From Dirofilaria immitis (taxonomy: Eukaryota > Nematoda > Chromadorea > Rhabditida > Onchocercidae), in contig JAKNDB010000103.1 in assembly GCA_024305405.1 (NCBI GenBank), positions 1,984,001-2,048,000 on the forward strand: DNA of 64,000 nucleotides, given 5' to 3'. Of the stretch, positions 49,511 to 62,200 are shown piece after piece. The notes below the pieces were generated by a model. It made no database searches. It was not told the DNA's origin and saw only the letters and a program-made list of their open reading frames with translations. Position 1 is the stretch's first letter, and each line of letters starts with the position of its first letter. Position numbers and translations under genes: made by a program.

Positions 49511-50982
49511 TCAGAAAAGCGGTTCAGGAAACTCGAAAGCAATATCTTTTCCTGTTAAATGTTTGTAGATTGCGGAAAATGTATCCACCTGAAAAATCGA
49601 AGAATAAGCAACTGAATTTAATTATTCAGAGCAGTGTTTTCGACTTTCACTCCATATTTAACTTCCTGCTTATACTCTTCCACATGAATTTGCTATTGAG
49701 CAAAAATTCTAATCAAAATTTTTTTAAAAATATGGCTAAAATTTAAGAAATGTAAACATAAACAATATATGCATGAAAAAAAGTTAAAAAAATCATAAAG
49801 CAACTCATAGAAAGGACGATATTTTACTAACAAAACTTTCAAGTTCTGCAAAATGTAGGCATAGGCACATGCAATCACATGTTACGATGTATTGTAATTT
49901 GTAAATTTCTCAACAGTCCAACTAAAGGACACAAAACAAAAACATGTTTAGAATACCACATTACATACCTGCGTCCGAAAAAAGCTACTGCTGCATTAGA
50001 CTACCAAAACGGCAAACAAAGAACAAGAAAGGGAAAGGATAAAATCGGTTTTCTCGACATGAATACAATTATTCCACCCAATAATTTTTTTTTCACGTAT
50101 TTCTTAAGCTATACCTGTCTCATGAAATGCATTATGCTTACCTTATGTTCGACATTTGTCTGTTGCGTCTTATCGAGGTGCACTTTCATGATACGTTTTC
50201 CATCTAATTTTACTCTGATCCTTCGTCCCACAACTTCAGCTGGATATACCAAATCAGCAAGCATCGCATCATGCACGGCAGTTAAGGTACGTGAACGTGG
50301 ACGCTTCTGTTTCTGCGGTCTTCTATTCTTACCGCGCTTAGGTTTTGGTAATATGCGTCGCTGAAATCCAGATATTAAAAATACTTTATTTACATAGTTC
50401 GGTCTTTCATCACTTTGCATGCCACTTTTTCCAACGGCATAAATTACATGATAATCCAGAAAATAACAGAATTTTTTTCCTTACCCTAGCGATAAATACG
50501 ACATGCTTGCCACTGAACTTTTTTTCCAATTCACGCACAAGGCGAGGCTGAATTTTTGAAATTGTCGTAACTGTGGCACAGGTACATAAACGATAATACT
50601 CTTTTTGTTATTTGCATTTGGTACATCAACTTCCTTAAGAACTGATAGAAATGAAGCTTTTTTCAGATGTGATTAAACATAAGGAAAAGTACAAATTCCA
50701 TCTTATAACGAAAAAGAAAATGAAAAAGAAAAAATTTAAACCAATGTTCCATTTTATGCAAAACATATAAATCGGGCAACAAAAACCCAGAAGCTTTTAA
50801 ACTTTATCACTGTTGTCATTACAACAATTAATATACCTTCGCACCGACGATATAAAGTTCACGTAGCTGAGCCCGAATATCAGAATTACTTTCTAAATCA
50901 GCGATTGCATTGGACACTTGCTTCTCCAATTCGTCCGGTACTTTCCTTCCGGTACAACAATTTTTGATGAACCTTCGGGCAT
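49511..50982 (-). CDS. rps-7: 40S ribosomal protein S7 (eS7)
   Basis: Component of the small ribosomal subunit. Four exons, right to left: 50837-50982 ([14 protein letters not shown]...), 50485-50633, 50142-50360 and 49511-49588 (ends FPEPLF-stop). The third exon contains the family hallmark [15 protein letters not shown] followed by [18 protein letters not shown]. The last exon has [20 protein letters not shown]. With two single-base corrections the protein is 197 residues, against 194 in human. Exon 1 is 146 bp (147 needed; A/T run 50942-50944) and exon 2 is 149 bp (150 needed; run 50553-50557, in [15 protein letters not shown]). All introns are phase 0. An intact RPS7 must exist in the organism, so these gaps most likely reflect assembly errors. 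A second gene copy elsewhere cannot be excluded. Confidence 0.97.
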
Positions 50983-51912
50983 CCTCTCTTCGACAAGTTT
51001 TTTCACCAACCAAAAAGAACTTCCCGAAAATCCTTTCCTTAATGATGATAATCGTATATTTATCAGAGAATTAAAGTAATGTCGATTATTTCTCAACAGA
51101 GACCAGACATTACACACATTATCATTTTTCTTCAATAGAACAAGGAATAATAAGTGTAACATAGAGAAAGAAAGTTAGAATTAACGAAAATAACTATAGT
51201 CAGCTGCCAATATATTAGCATTATACTTCATAATCGAATTACAGAAATATTGAAATAATTAAATAACAAGAAAATGAGAACAGGAATTTTATCTCACATT
51301 TCGAATCTATATCAAATTTAAACCACGTAAATCACGCAAGGACTATATTTAACACAAACCACGCAAGACAAACTCACAAATCTAGACCACTCAAAAACCA
51401 TATCAAAACATACCGCTCAACACGATAACAGCACCACAAGCACCAACGTAAGGGCCTAAATATATGCGATGCCCATGCGGCCCCTGCAAGAAGGTTAGTA
51501 TGAAATTAATGTGTCCAAAGTTGAAATTTTGCGAAAATCGATCGTAAAAATGTCTCGATTAAAGTTTGGGAAATCTTGGAAAATGATGCAAAGGGTTCGT
51601 CCCAGATTTTATTATTGTGAGACTCGAAATGAAGGATCAAACTTTTGCCTTCACTAAAAAAATCCAAATAGAACTGAAGATAAATAGAAGTTTAAGAAAT
51701 TAAATCATGAAATTTGGAAACATGAAATTATTGAGATGGAAATCAAAATAGGAGGAAATATAATTGCATGAAGTGTATCAACAAATGCAATGTCCAATTA
51801 AATGTTTTTATAGACTAAGTAATTCGAATTACTCCAATTTAAAGATTATTATCTATCCGTTAAGGTTACAGGTCTTTGGTCATCTCAGCATGACAATTTT
51901 TTTCAAGCAAAC
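50983..51912. other. RPS7 upstream region with one exon-like ORF
   Basis: It contains the RPS7 promoter and 5' UTR. A minus-strand exon-like segment at 51414-51483 is flanked by CTTCTTGCAG and GTATG and reads GPHGHRIYLGPYVGACGAVI; the open frame extends upstream to about 51560, giving roughly 53 residues that end GMF-stop. It is CpG-rich relative to its surroundings and hydrophobic at its C-terminal end. I do not recognise it. It could be a non-coding first exon of RPS7 or part of the transferred or decayed DNA next door. Confidence 0.35.
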
Positions 51913-52418
51913 TTATATGTTGAGTAGCACTTCTTTCTTGTATTTGAACATTCCTTCACCTAATCCAGCTATTTCCATTAAGCTTTGTTTGTATTGTTTT
52001 CCAGGTTCGCTCATTATATAAACACTAAATAGCGAGTCAGATATTTTCGAGGAAGCTTTAGTCAGAGCTTCCATAGCATAACCCAAAATAACAAAAGCTA
52101 TCATAGCAGCAACATTAGGTGCATACTTAGAAGCATATCCATAGAAAATACAAGGGTTGAAGATTCTTAGATTAACGCTAAGTATGCACGTAGAACAGAC
52201 TTCAAAGTCAAACATTGAATATATATGACGTGATCCATAGCTTGGCTTACCAACGATATAAAAATGAAGAGTATTGCTGGATGAATTGTAAATCTCGCTA
52301 AATTTTTGACCCAGCTATAGAACATCTGCCTAGTATACGTAAACAAAAGGCAAATAATGAAAATAGGTACTAAGGAAAGTAATAATGTAACTATTGCTAA
52401 TGTAACTATTTTAGATAA
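51913..52418 (-). pseudogene. virB6: virB6-like (TrbL/VirB6) fragment of probable Wolbachia/Rickettsiales origin
   Basis: A hydrophobic reading frame without introns begins after a stop near 52419, reading KIVTLAIVTLLLSLVPIFII then TRQMFYSWVKNLARFTIHPA and SQAMDHVIYIQCLT. A one-base shift at 52204-52206 continues it as EVCSTCILSVNLRIFNPCIF, IAFVILGYAMEALTKASSKI and MEIAGLGEGMF, ending in a stop at 51913-51915. Multiple membrane segments plus the pattern P-x-F-x-x-C-LLF followed by MF-x-W-x-K-x-L and a cysteine pair resemble the membrane core of Rickettsiales VirB6 proteins, inner-membrane components of type IV secretion. About 167 residues remain of a protein normally several hundred or more long. 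It is flanked by nematode DNA and lacks the rest of the bacterial operon. I read it as an old nuclear transfer from an endosymbiont. The family call is by pattern recognition only. Confidence 0.6.
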
Positions 52419-52934
52419 TTATCTTGTATCAATTATATCAAATGCTTCTCATCCAAATTTTCCATCGATGAAATTGTTATTCATATTCAGGATTATGAAA
52501 ATTTGCTCAAAAATCCATCAAATCATGGTCCTCTATAACAAATAAGCATTCTAAATTGCTTCAATGCAAATGCTGTCACGAATAAAGGCAAAGAAGTTCG
52601 GTGATAAAAGAAACTATAAAGATTTATAAGTGAATGTGTTAAAGACATATTAATTTATAGGTCAAGATGTTGTAAATTGATTCATATTAGTAATCATATT
52701 CATGTGCTTCAAATAGAAGCGGTAGCTCTTATTATCTCACAATTGACCTACAAATTTCGAATGATCCTGAGCATCCAAATCATTATTGAATGAGTTGCTT
52801 CTTGAAATCAGTTGGATGGATTATCAAGAGTCATACTGGGTTTCTTTTTTCATATTGTTACCGTCATTTATTCGTCCTGTCGAAATTTTAATCGTTGAGT
52901 TTGTTGTCGTGTTAGAATAACTTATCGTATTACT

Positions 52935-52983
52935 GGTTTAATTACCCAAATTTGAGTTTAAAGTTTAATTACCCAAGTTTGGG
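52935..52983 (+). repeat. Two tandem copies of an SL1 spliced-leader-like sequence
   Basis: Positions 52935-52956 match the 22-nt nematode SL1 leader with a single G-to-A change (core GGTTTAATTACCCAAATTTG). Positions 52962-52983 match it with two changes (core AGTTTAATTACCCAAGTTTG). The copies are 27 bp apart, each followed by a TTTAA or AATAA spacer. Neither is followed by the GT splice donor, Sm site or stem-loops of a functional SL RNA gene, so this is not an SL RNA gene. Confidence 0.85.
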
Positions 52984-55900
52984 AATAATCAAGAAAGATT
53001 CTTCATCACCGTATTATCATATTGTGCTACTATTAATTTTCTACGAGGAATAAATTCTTATATTTTTTATTGTCTGTGAAACCAATCAGACGGATAAAAG
53101 TTTCACAACAAACGATTTTCAAAATTTGGGCGGTAAATATACTTGAAATTAAACTCGCAACATTTAAAGTTACATACTACGGAAGACGTGATGAAACACT
53201 TACGTAAAATAGGATAAAGCATTAAGATATTAAATGTAGAAGAAAAAGATATACGCTGCGATGATTTTCATCATATTAAACCTCGCGTATCATGAAGCAT
53301 TGATGGATTTTGGCTTACATATATAATTATGCATTGATGTCTAGTGCGGTTAGATATTACAAAGTGATACATTCGGGAAAATACGTAAATATGGACGGTG
53401 CATGGTCACGTGATAGAGAAGAAATTAGTAAAGGTTGAAAGGAAACTTTCAAAAGGTTGGGATCCAGTAGGATAACAATCTTGAAAAAATATCTGAAGAT
53501 AGAATGTTAACTTTATGTTTTTCAACTTTCTTAATATTTTTTTGTCTATTTTGTCAAATTTTAATTTATTTTATATGATGTTTGATTTGCAGTATGAAAT
53601 TTCAGCGTTAGCTTCATGGCTTCTCTGCCATAAAACTTCATGTTTTCGACATTACATGCAAAATTTGCATTGCATGCACCAATTTGCATTAAAGTTTGCA
53701 TAATTTTGCAGTTATATTAGTATAGTAGCCTTGCAATTATTGAAATTAATCATTAAGCAATACATGTTATCCATAAATGATATGAAACTAAACATATGCT
53801 TCGTTGCCGTATATTGAATATTTTATCTCATGATTTCATTTAATAGTTCTATATATAAATTTACATGAAAGATTATATATTTTTGCACTTTATGAAATTT
53901 TTATTTCCTTAGTTTATATCTCGAATTTATATATTTTTGTCTTAATTCATCTGGATTTGTGTCTCGAATTTATATGTGTATTTTTGTCATACTTACCTGA
54001 AATCAATGAGATATTCTCAAGAGAAAACTTTAATAATTCCATATAATTAAAGAAATTTATCTTAGATAGATAAATAAGAAAACAAAAATCTCGATTAATG
54101 CATGAACATTGTCTTATGATGTGTGATGACAAAATTATGTTCGAATGATGAAGTTATTGATTTTATGATGATTAAAATATAACTTTATTTCATAAACTAT
54201 CATTTTAAAATCATCCTGATTAATTAGTTTATTCTCTTTACATATTCACTGGTTAAATTATTTATCAAATTTGTTTCTCCAAAATATGTGGCAGAACGAA
54301 TTCTATAAAATTTTTGGGACAAATATAAAAGCATACCAATAAGAAATTTGAGAAAAATTATGTCATCAGAAGTTTGGTGAAAATGAAATATAATCAGATG
54401 TCTGATGGAACATATCATCAGAAGTTGCCAACTTAGATAAAATAATTTATTTTTTGGTTTTAATTAATAAATTATGTTCAAATTTTAAACTCACTCTTTT
54501 AAAATTTAAAAAATTTTTTTGTTTAGGTTTTATTAGCTTAAATTTATTAACAAAATGCTATGAAGAATAATGAGGTAGCTCAATTAGTTTATATATGTGT
54601 CTGAATCTATATCACACTATCATATCAGATATTAGATTCAATTGATTCATATAATATCAAATATTATTATTGTTATCAATGTGAAAGTTCAGCAATGGAT
54701 TCAAATAAAATTTTTCAACTGTTGTTCCAAAAAGTAATTAGAAACGATATTTCCTTCTTCTCTGATTTCATACAAACTTTAATGTATTTTATTTCCTCGA
54801 TACTTATATTTATCGAGAATGAAATTAATTTAAAAATGTTATACTGTCCATTATCATAAATTTTAATATTTAATTAAAATACTTAATTTTATATTCTTAA
54901 ATGATATTTACACCTGATATTTAATATTTAAATGGAAGATGATGAAATGATGATTTCTATTTTATCTTTATCAACTAAACTTAATGTACACTGATAGATA
55001 ATGATGAATAAACCGGAAATCACAGTATACACAACTATATCAATAAATCTGATCAACACGACGATTCAAATGCTACATAAGCTTCTAATATTGGTCGATA
55101 ATAAATAGCTGATAACTTAAATGTTGTTGATAATTCTTAAATCAAACCTGTCAATAAGAAATGTGATTATCATTATATTCTAGCATATTCTCAATATTAC
55201 TGGATTAATTTTAGCTCAGTAGAATTTTAACAAATATTAGAAATATTATTAAAAAAAAAGAAAAACGTCGAGTTTATTTTCATAATAAATTTTTTTGTTT
55301 TTCAGAATTTCTTTCTTTAACTATTATTTAATTATCACTTTTGATGAAAGAAAAGAAATTTAAAAAATTTCTCACATACTACTTCTATATGTATGTAGTA
55401 CATTTGTTAATTCGAATATCGAATTAATATTATAAATCATAATTGATAATTCATATATTGCAAAATACAATTAATTACTCGAATACTAAAATATTACCAT
55501 AGATGGAGCTAGTAATTCAAACATTGAAATAACACTAAAGAAGCATAAACGATAATTTGAATATTGAATTATAAAATGTAAAACAAATTTTATGACACTA
55601 ATATATCCAAATTATTAAAAGAACAAATTCAGAATTTAACAAAAAGAAAAAAAATTGAAAAGAAATGATATTTTAAATTAAATTATGAAATATCAAAATA
55701 GTCTGAATAGCTTGATATTCTCTCTTTTTCTTATATTTAATAATTTCATGAATTTGGCAATAACTTATTGTATCTGATAATAAATATTGCATCATAATTG
55801 ATCTCGAATTTCATACTTTTTCTCTCTTCCAAAAGATAATTAAATAATCTGTGAAAGGGAAAATTTTTGAAATAAATTGATTTGATTTTTCCTTTTTCTA

Positions 55901-58900
55901 TATTTAATTATATTTTATATTTAATTATATTTTATTTTACAATTTTACAAATTTTCTATATTTAATTATATTTTATTTTATAATTTCACAAATTTAATTA
56001 CAAATTAAAAAAAACATCAAAGCCAAGCTTTTTCAATATTCTTATATAATTATTTTCCATTTACAAATTTATAGCTGAATCTTAAATTATAAATATCATT
56101 TGAAGTTTAAAGAGATATTTTTATGCAAATTTATTTTATCAATATTTATAATCATAAAAATTATCACAAATTTCGTCGTAATCGTCGTATTTTTTTCGAT
56201 ATATTTTCTTTGAATTAAATTATTGAATTTGAAAGATCAAATGCCTTTGTAAATAAGCATTCCTTAATTAGCTCCCACTATTTCGAATGTGAATTATTTG
56301 TAGTTGTTAAAGTTTATTATTTAAAATTGAGACAAATTTAGTGAATTCTAATTTTGTTCAAAAAATAGCATTTCATTTCAAAATCTTTCATTTCTCGATG
56401 ATTTCTAAAATTCTTCAAATGGAATTTTGAATAAATTAGGACTTAAGAATCAATCAGAACTGATTCATTTGATAAGATAAGAAGTGCATATTTTCATTTT
56501 GAAAAGAAAAATAACAAAAAAAAGCATTTTCCTTGTTTTCATTTATTCAATAATTTGTTAAAAGTTATAGCACCTTTTTTTTATTTTCATTTTTCGATAT
56601 TAAATTAATTAATTACTATTTCTTTGTTTAATTTTGATAATATTAAATTATCAGACAATAATATCTCAAAATTAAGCAAATTAGAAAAAAACAATATGAG
56701 AACTAAGTATTATTTGAGAGGACGCAATATTTAATAAAGTAATAACAATAAAAATTTTAATTAAAATTATTTCAACATTTCAGTAATTTAATATTATCAA
56801 ATTATCAAAATTAATATTTTGTCTGATAGAAAAAATAGTAGCACAAATAAAAAATCGAATTATACTGTTCAATGATCAGTTTAGAATTTTTCATCTAAAA
56901 CAAAATGAAACTATCATCCCTTTATTATCATTTAATTTATAAAAGGAATATCAAATTTAAATTAATTGATTGATAAAAAGATAAAGCGAATAATACAAAC
57001 AGGCTTTATTTTTATTACTTTACAAATGTTAAAATAAAACATATGAAATACTTGGCCAAAAATAAATTCCATAGTGAATAGTATTTTTTTCAAAAAAAAT
57101 TAATCAAGTTCATGAAAGTATGCAAAAATATATATATATATGAAATTTTTAAATTGTTTGAGTTAAAAAAAAAAATCATCAATGATAAGAGAAGAGAATC
57201 ATGTTTAATATATACTGACATTTGATAAATAATTAGATTAATATAATATTTCAAATTGAAAAAAGTTTTATCCACGATGGATCAATCATTCATGCCTGAT
57301 CTCTTTTTTTTTTTAAATCGATACAATCAAAAGATAGATTCAATAAAATGATCGAATAATTTCTGATAATATAAATGATAAATTTTCATTTTTCATCTTT
57401 AAAATATTTGTTATTTTATATAATTATTTTGATATTCTAAATTTTTATGTTATTTATTCTCGGATAAATATTTCTTCGGTCTTGACATTTCAATCAATGG
57501 GAATTGAAAATCGTAAATTTTATTAATTTCAAATTAAATCATAAAATTGAAATAACTAAATCTTTTCAGTTTTCCTTTTCATTTTTGCATATATTTGAGT
57601 AAAAGAATTAATAATACGAAAATAAAAATAAAGGCTTTTGAAAACATAAAAATATATAAATTTAGGGAATTCTAAAGAAGAATCTATGCAAAATTGCGCT
57701 TTACTGTAAAAAAAAGAAAGGAAAATACATCATAGTTTATCAATTTAATAAGTATGAAAATACTGATAAAATATTGAAGATAAATATGATAGCAATGATA
57801 AATAAAAATCAAACTAAAAAAAGTTCATTCCTGATAACTTTAAGGTTTTGAAATGATCATTGGAAGAGTTAGCAATTTTGTTAATTAATAAATGGAAAAT
57901 TAAATCAAACTATGTAAAGGAATTCCGAAGAAACATGCAAATTTAGTAAAACAAATGCACAAACAAAATTGCCATATCATTTTATCAACAAAATTTTAGA
58001 TAGGTACTATTTATTCAAATAATTTATTGTTAAGTTTTAACATAATTTAGCGATCGATTGAAATAATCAATGACAAGTACTTAGTTTAATGATAAGTACT
58101 TAGTTTAATTTTTAAATCTTTTACTTAGAAAAGATTTTTTTAAAAAAAATAAGCAAAAAGTCAATTAACAGTGCAATTTCATAATTTCAGTTTTTTTTCT
58201 TCTTATTTCATTAGTTTGATATTGTTAATAGGATAAGCTTAATGATTGTATAAAATAGATTTTCATACTTTTAAACAACTTTTATTTTGTATATTTTAAT
58301 TCAATTTTATTATTATTTAATAAATATTTCAAATATATAATATAAATAAAAGGGAAAATTGTGCTGCCAATTTTTATTATTTTAAATTTGTTCTTTTTTT
58401 TATTTTTATTTATTTAATTTTTAATTTTTTATTTGATAAATTTTATTTTATTTTTATTAATTTCTTTTATTTTTATTTACTAATATAAGCTCAAATTATT
58501 TTATTATTTAAATTATTTATTATTTCATTTTCATAACAAATAATTTATTTATTTTTTATGCTTTTTTACTATAATTATTCATTGATATAAAAAAATCGAA
58601 ATAAATTCGTTTGATTTTATTTCATTAGAAATCTTTTATAATTATCAATTTTTGTAAATGACAAAACAAAATTAAATATCATTTTAGCAACATAAAAGCA
58701 AAATATTTTAATTATATTCGTAGTAGTAAATAAAATTTGACGGTAAATATTTACAATAAATAAAATTACCGGTAAATATTTTCTTGATAAATGTTCATAA
58801 AAACAAATTAGAAAAAAGCTTGATTGATAATTATTATAAATGATTAAAATAAATTTTTTATAAATGATAATCATTGAATGATTTCGTTTATAATACCCAT

Positions 58901-59245
58901 ATATGATAAGGAATATTGTTAAAATAATTGTAAAAATTAAATTTTTGGTTTTTTTTGAAAAATAATATGAAACAAATTCCTAAAACTATTTTTTTGACAA
59001 AATATTTTGAAATATAGCCGATAAAGTTTTCTTCCTTCTTCCTCTTTCACGTATCATTTTCATGTGATTAATGTTATTATCATTCACGTGTATTTATCAT
59101 CATATACACATGAACTCGTCATTTTCATTGAAAAAGAAAAATTAAAAAAAAAGGTAAAAAAAAATAAAATAAAGATTGAAATAATATTGCATACAATATG
59201 AATAATCTTTCATTTCTCTTTCATCAAATATAATATTTACCATAT
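52984..59245. other. Intergenic region, no gene recognised
   Basis: Composition changes near 53.6 kb from moderately AT-rich to extremely AT-rich. The stretch at about 53.14-53.48 kb has short open frames (for example EKDIRCDDFHHIKPRVS on the plus strand) broken by stops, perhaps a decayed gene, but I cannot assign it. From 53.7 to 59.2 kb there are only short AT-rich ORFs with no family signal. The right end should hold the 3' UTR of the SLC17 gene, including a possible hairpin at 59085-59112. Confidence 0.5.
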
Positions 59246-62200
59246 TTATTTAGATGTTATCATATCATTGATCGTTTCATGATGATCAATTGTATAAACT
59301 TGTTGATTGTTTACTTTTGTCCATGATGCTGGTGATGCTTCACCAACAGCGAAGAAGAAAATAGTACAGATAATCAGTAAACCAACAATAACATAGAAAA
59401 TTTTTGACCTAAAAAAATTAAAAATTAAAATTTGTTAATTTTTATGCAAAAAAGTAGAAGCAAAAGTTTGTCAAGTTAATTATCACAATTACTGATAAAT
59501 GTTAATTGTCATTGATTGATTGTATTTAACTATAAATTTAGTTGAAGAGAATATTTTGATTGTTCGATGGTCTTGGATGAATTGATTTTAAAATATAAAA
59601 TTTGTTGTTTATCATTTAGTGATATATTGTTAAAGTTAAAATTATTGAATAAATCTTATCATCATTTAGATCTCGGATTTAACAATGTGTATGCAAATTT
59701 AATACATCTTTATTATTGTTAATAGTATGACAAAAAATGTTTGACGAATTTAATAATTATAATTAATTAATTAAATGTTACCATTGTTCGACGGTATTAT
59801 TTGGTGCAAGAAATAATACAAATAATGGGATAATCAGAATTACCAAACAATTAATAATTGATATGATTGATAAAATAAAATGTGTATGTTGACGAGCAAT
59901 CTAAAATTGATATACTTATTCAATTAATCATTATCATATATGATTAATATGATTAGATTCTAATAACAATTATTAAATGCCAAATGATTATTTCCTTATT
60001 GTATAAATGAGATAAGAAATTAAAAAAAAATGCGAATTAAAAGAAGTATATTTTACAGTATAATATCGTAAGTATTTTTTCACAGTTTTGTTTATATTTT
60101 ATCAAAGGTCAATAATCTTTAGCCAAAAAGAAAAACATATATATATATATATTTTTCACTTACTAATTGTGCACTTTTAATGACACCAACACTATTTAGG
60201 CCACTAAATGCAAGTGATGCTGTATATGCTATTTGGCCTAAATTAGCCGAATTTGATGGTATTAATGCTAGAAATATAAAACATGCTGCCATAAAGCCTA
60301 AAAATAATAATAAATAAATTATTTAATAAAAATTATTATTTATATTAAAATGAGAAAAATTAATGAACTTATTATTTATCAAAATAAACAAACAAATAAA
60401 CAAACAAACAAATATATAAATATAATATTTGTCAGAAGTTATATATCTAAATTAAATATAATTTAATAATGGAGATGGGAAGAGAGAGGAAAAGAAAGAT
60501 TGAACAAATAAGTAAAATGAATAACCTTGAGAAATAAAGGTAAATATCATTACTCGAGCTTTTCACTGCAACAATTAGCATGATCACTAAATGGACCAGC
60601 GAGAACTTTAACAATCAGTGATAATATCATTGGTAAGGCTGTAGCAAGACCAGCTTTTTCGACGGTGAAATGTAACACCTGAAATTAATAAACTTTATTA
60701 AAAGTAATGTTTGTAAGCAAGATGAAAGAAAATATTTGTTTCAATTTTAAATTAGCAAAAATTGCTAAAATATGGATGAAATTATTGAGTTGGCTGAAAT
60801 TTGAAATTTAAAATTTTGATATTATTATATCATTGGATGATAAGAAAACAAGAAAGCATGTCTTTTATCATTTTTAACATTATCAGATTGAGTAATACAA
60901 ACTTCATTAAGATATACTGGCCCATATTGAAAAATATTTGAAAACCAAAGGTACCACCAATACTTGCAATCCAAACACCCCAAATAGAGATATCACGAAG
61001 GATGGCACCATATGGTACCTTAGGCATTTTCTTCTCATATGTTACCTCTTTACCAAATTCAATTTTTGACAATTCTTTCGAGCTAACATTCCTGCACAAA
61101 CAAAACGAAACTTTTATTATTTTTAAAATTAACCTTATCATTCATTAACCGTATCGTTTAATCATGCAAGATATCTAGATTTGGTATTTAGGTCTTTATA
61201 AAATTCTAATTTGATATTAGATTCTTGTAAAATATAAATTAATATTAGCTCATTGTAAGACTGATAGTATTCATCTAATATAATTATTATATAAATAAAT
61301 AAAAGATAAAAATTGGATAAAAATAATAAGTATAAAATTTTTATTGCTTTTTATCAAAAACATAAAAATTTTTTTATCAATTCTTGATTGATAAATAGAA
61401 TTTAAGAGTTGTTAAATTAAATTTATTATCAAAGAAATAACAAGTCAAACAAACTTATGAATTTTAGGTGAATCTCGATAAAGAATATAAAATAAAAGCA
61501 TAATTAATAATGTAAGTATTCCATGAATATAATATGTTGCTGGCCAACCAAATGATGATACACATAATGCTCCTGATATTGGCATTGTAAATAATGGTCC
61601 AAGCTATATATATATATATATATATAAAAAAGAGAAATGTGAAAAATAATCATAAGAAGATGAAAATAAATAAAATTTTAATTGTTAATAAATATTTCAT
61701 TGACAAACTTGTAAATGACACATTATCAATGACATATACATTCCACTATCAGCTAATAATGACCATTGTGATGTGATAGTACCAAGTACAGGATAAGTTG
61801 ATGCACAAGCAAATCCCTAAAATATTGAAATTAAATTAAACGAGAATAATTTGGAAAATTTTTTCTCATTAATTAATTAATGAACAGATCAATATATCCT
61901 ATCATCACCTATGCAATTTAACATTTATCATATATAACCGCTTATCTTATCGATGACCATATAGATTTATTGACAACTATTTGACTTATCAATGATTATA
62001 TGATTTATCGATTATCGTATCACTTATTATTGATCATATGATTGATCATAGCAAAGAATATGATTTATTAATAAATAAATGACTTATCAAAATGATTGCA
62101 GAAAAAATATTGTTGCATTTTTAAATTTCTTTATGTACTGTTTTAAAAGTTATCATTAAAAATTAATAAAAATATTAAACAATAATTTTTATACTTCAAA

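Noticed and set aside
49182..50364. Plus-strand ORFs of 128 and 161 codons
   Set aside because: They run antisense to RPS7 exons and introns; the minus strand is clearly the coding strand.
54571..54578. let-7 family seed TGAGGTAG followed by CTCA on the plus strand
   Set aside because: No complementary arm forms a hairpin upstream or downstream, and an 8-base match is expected by chance in 128 kb of both strands.
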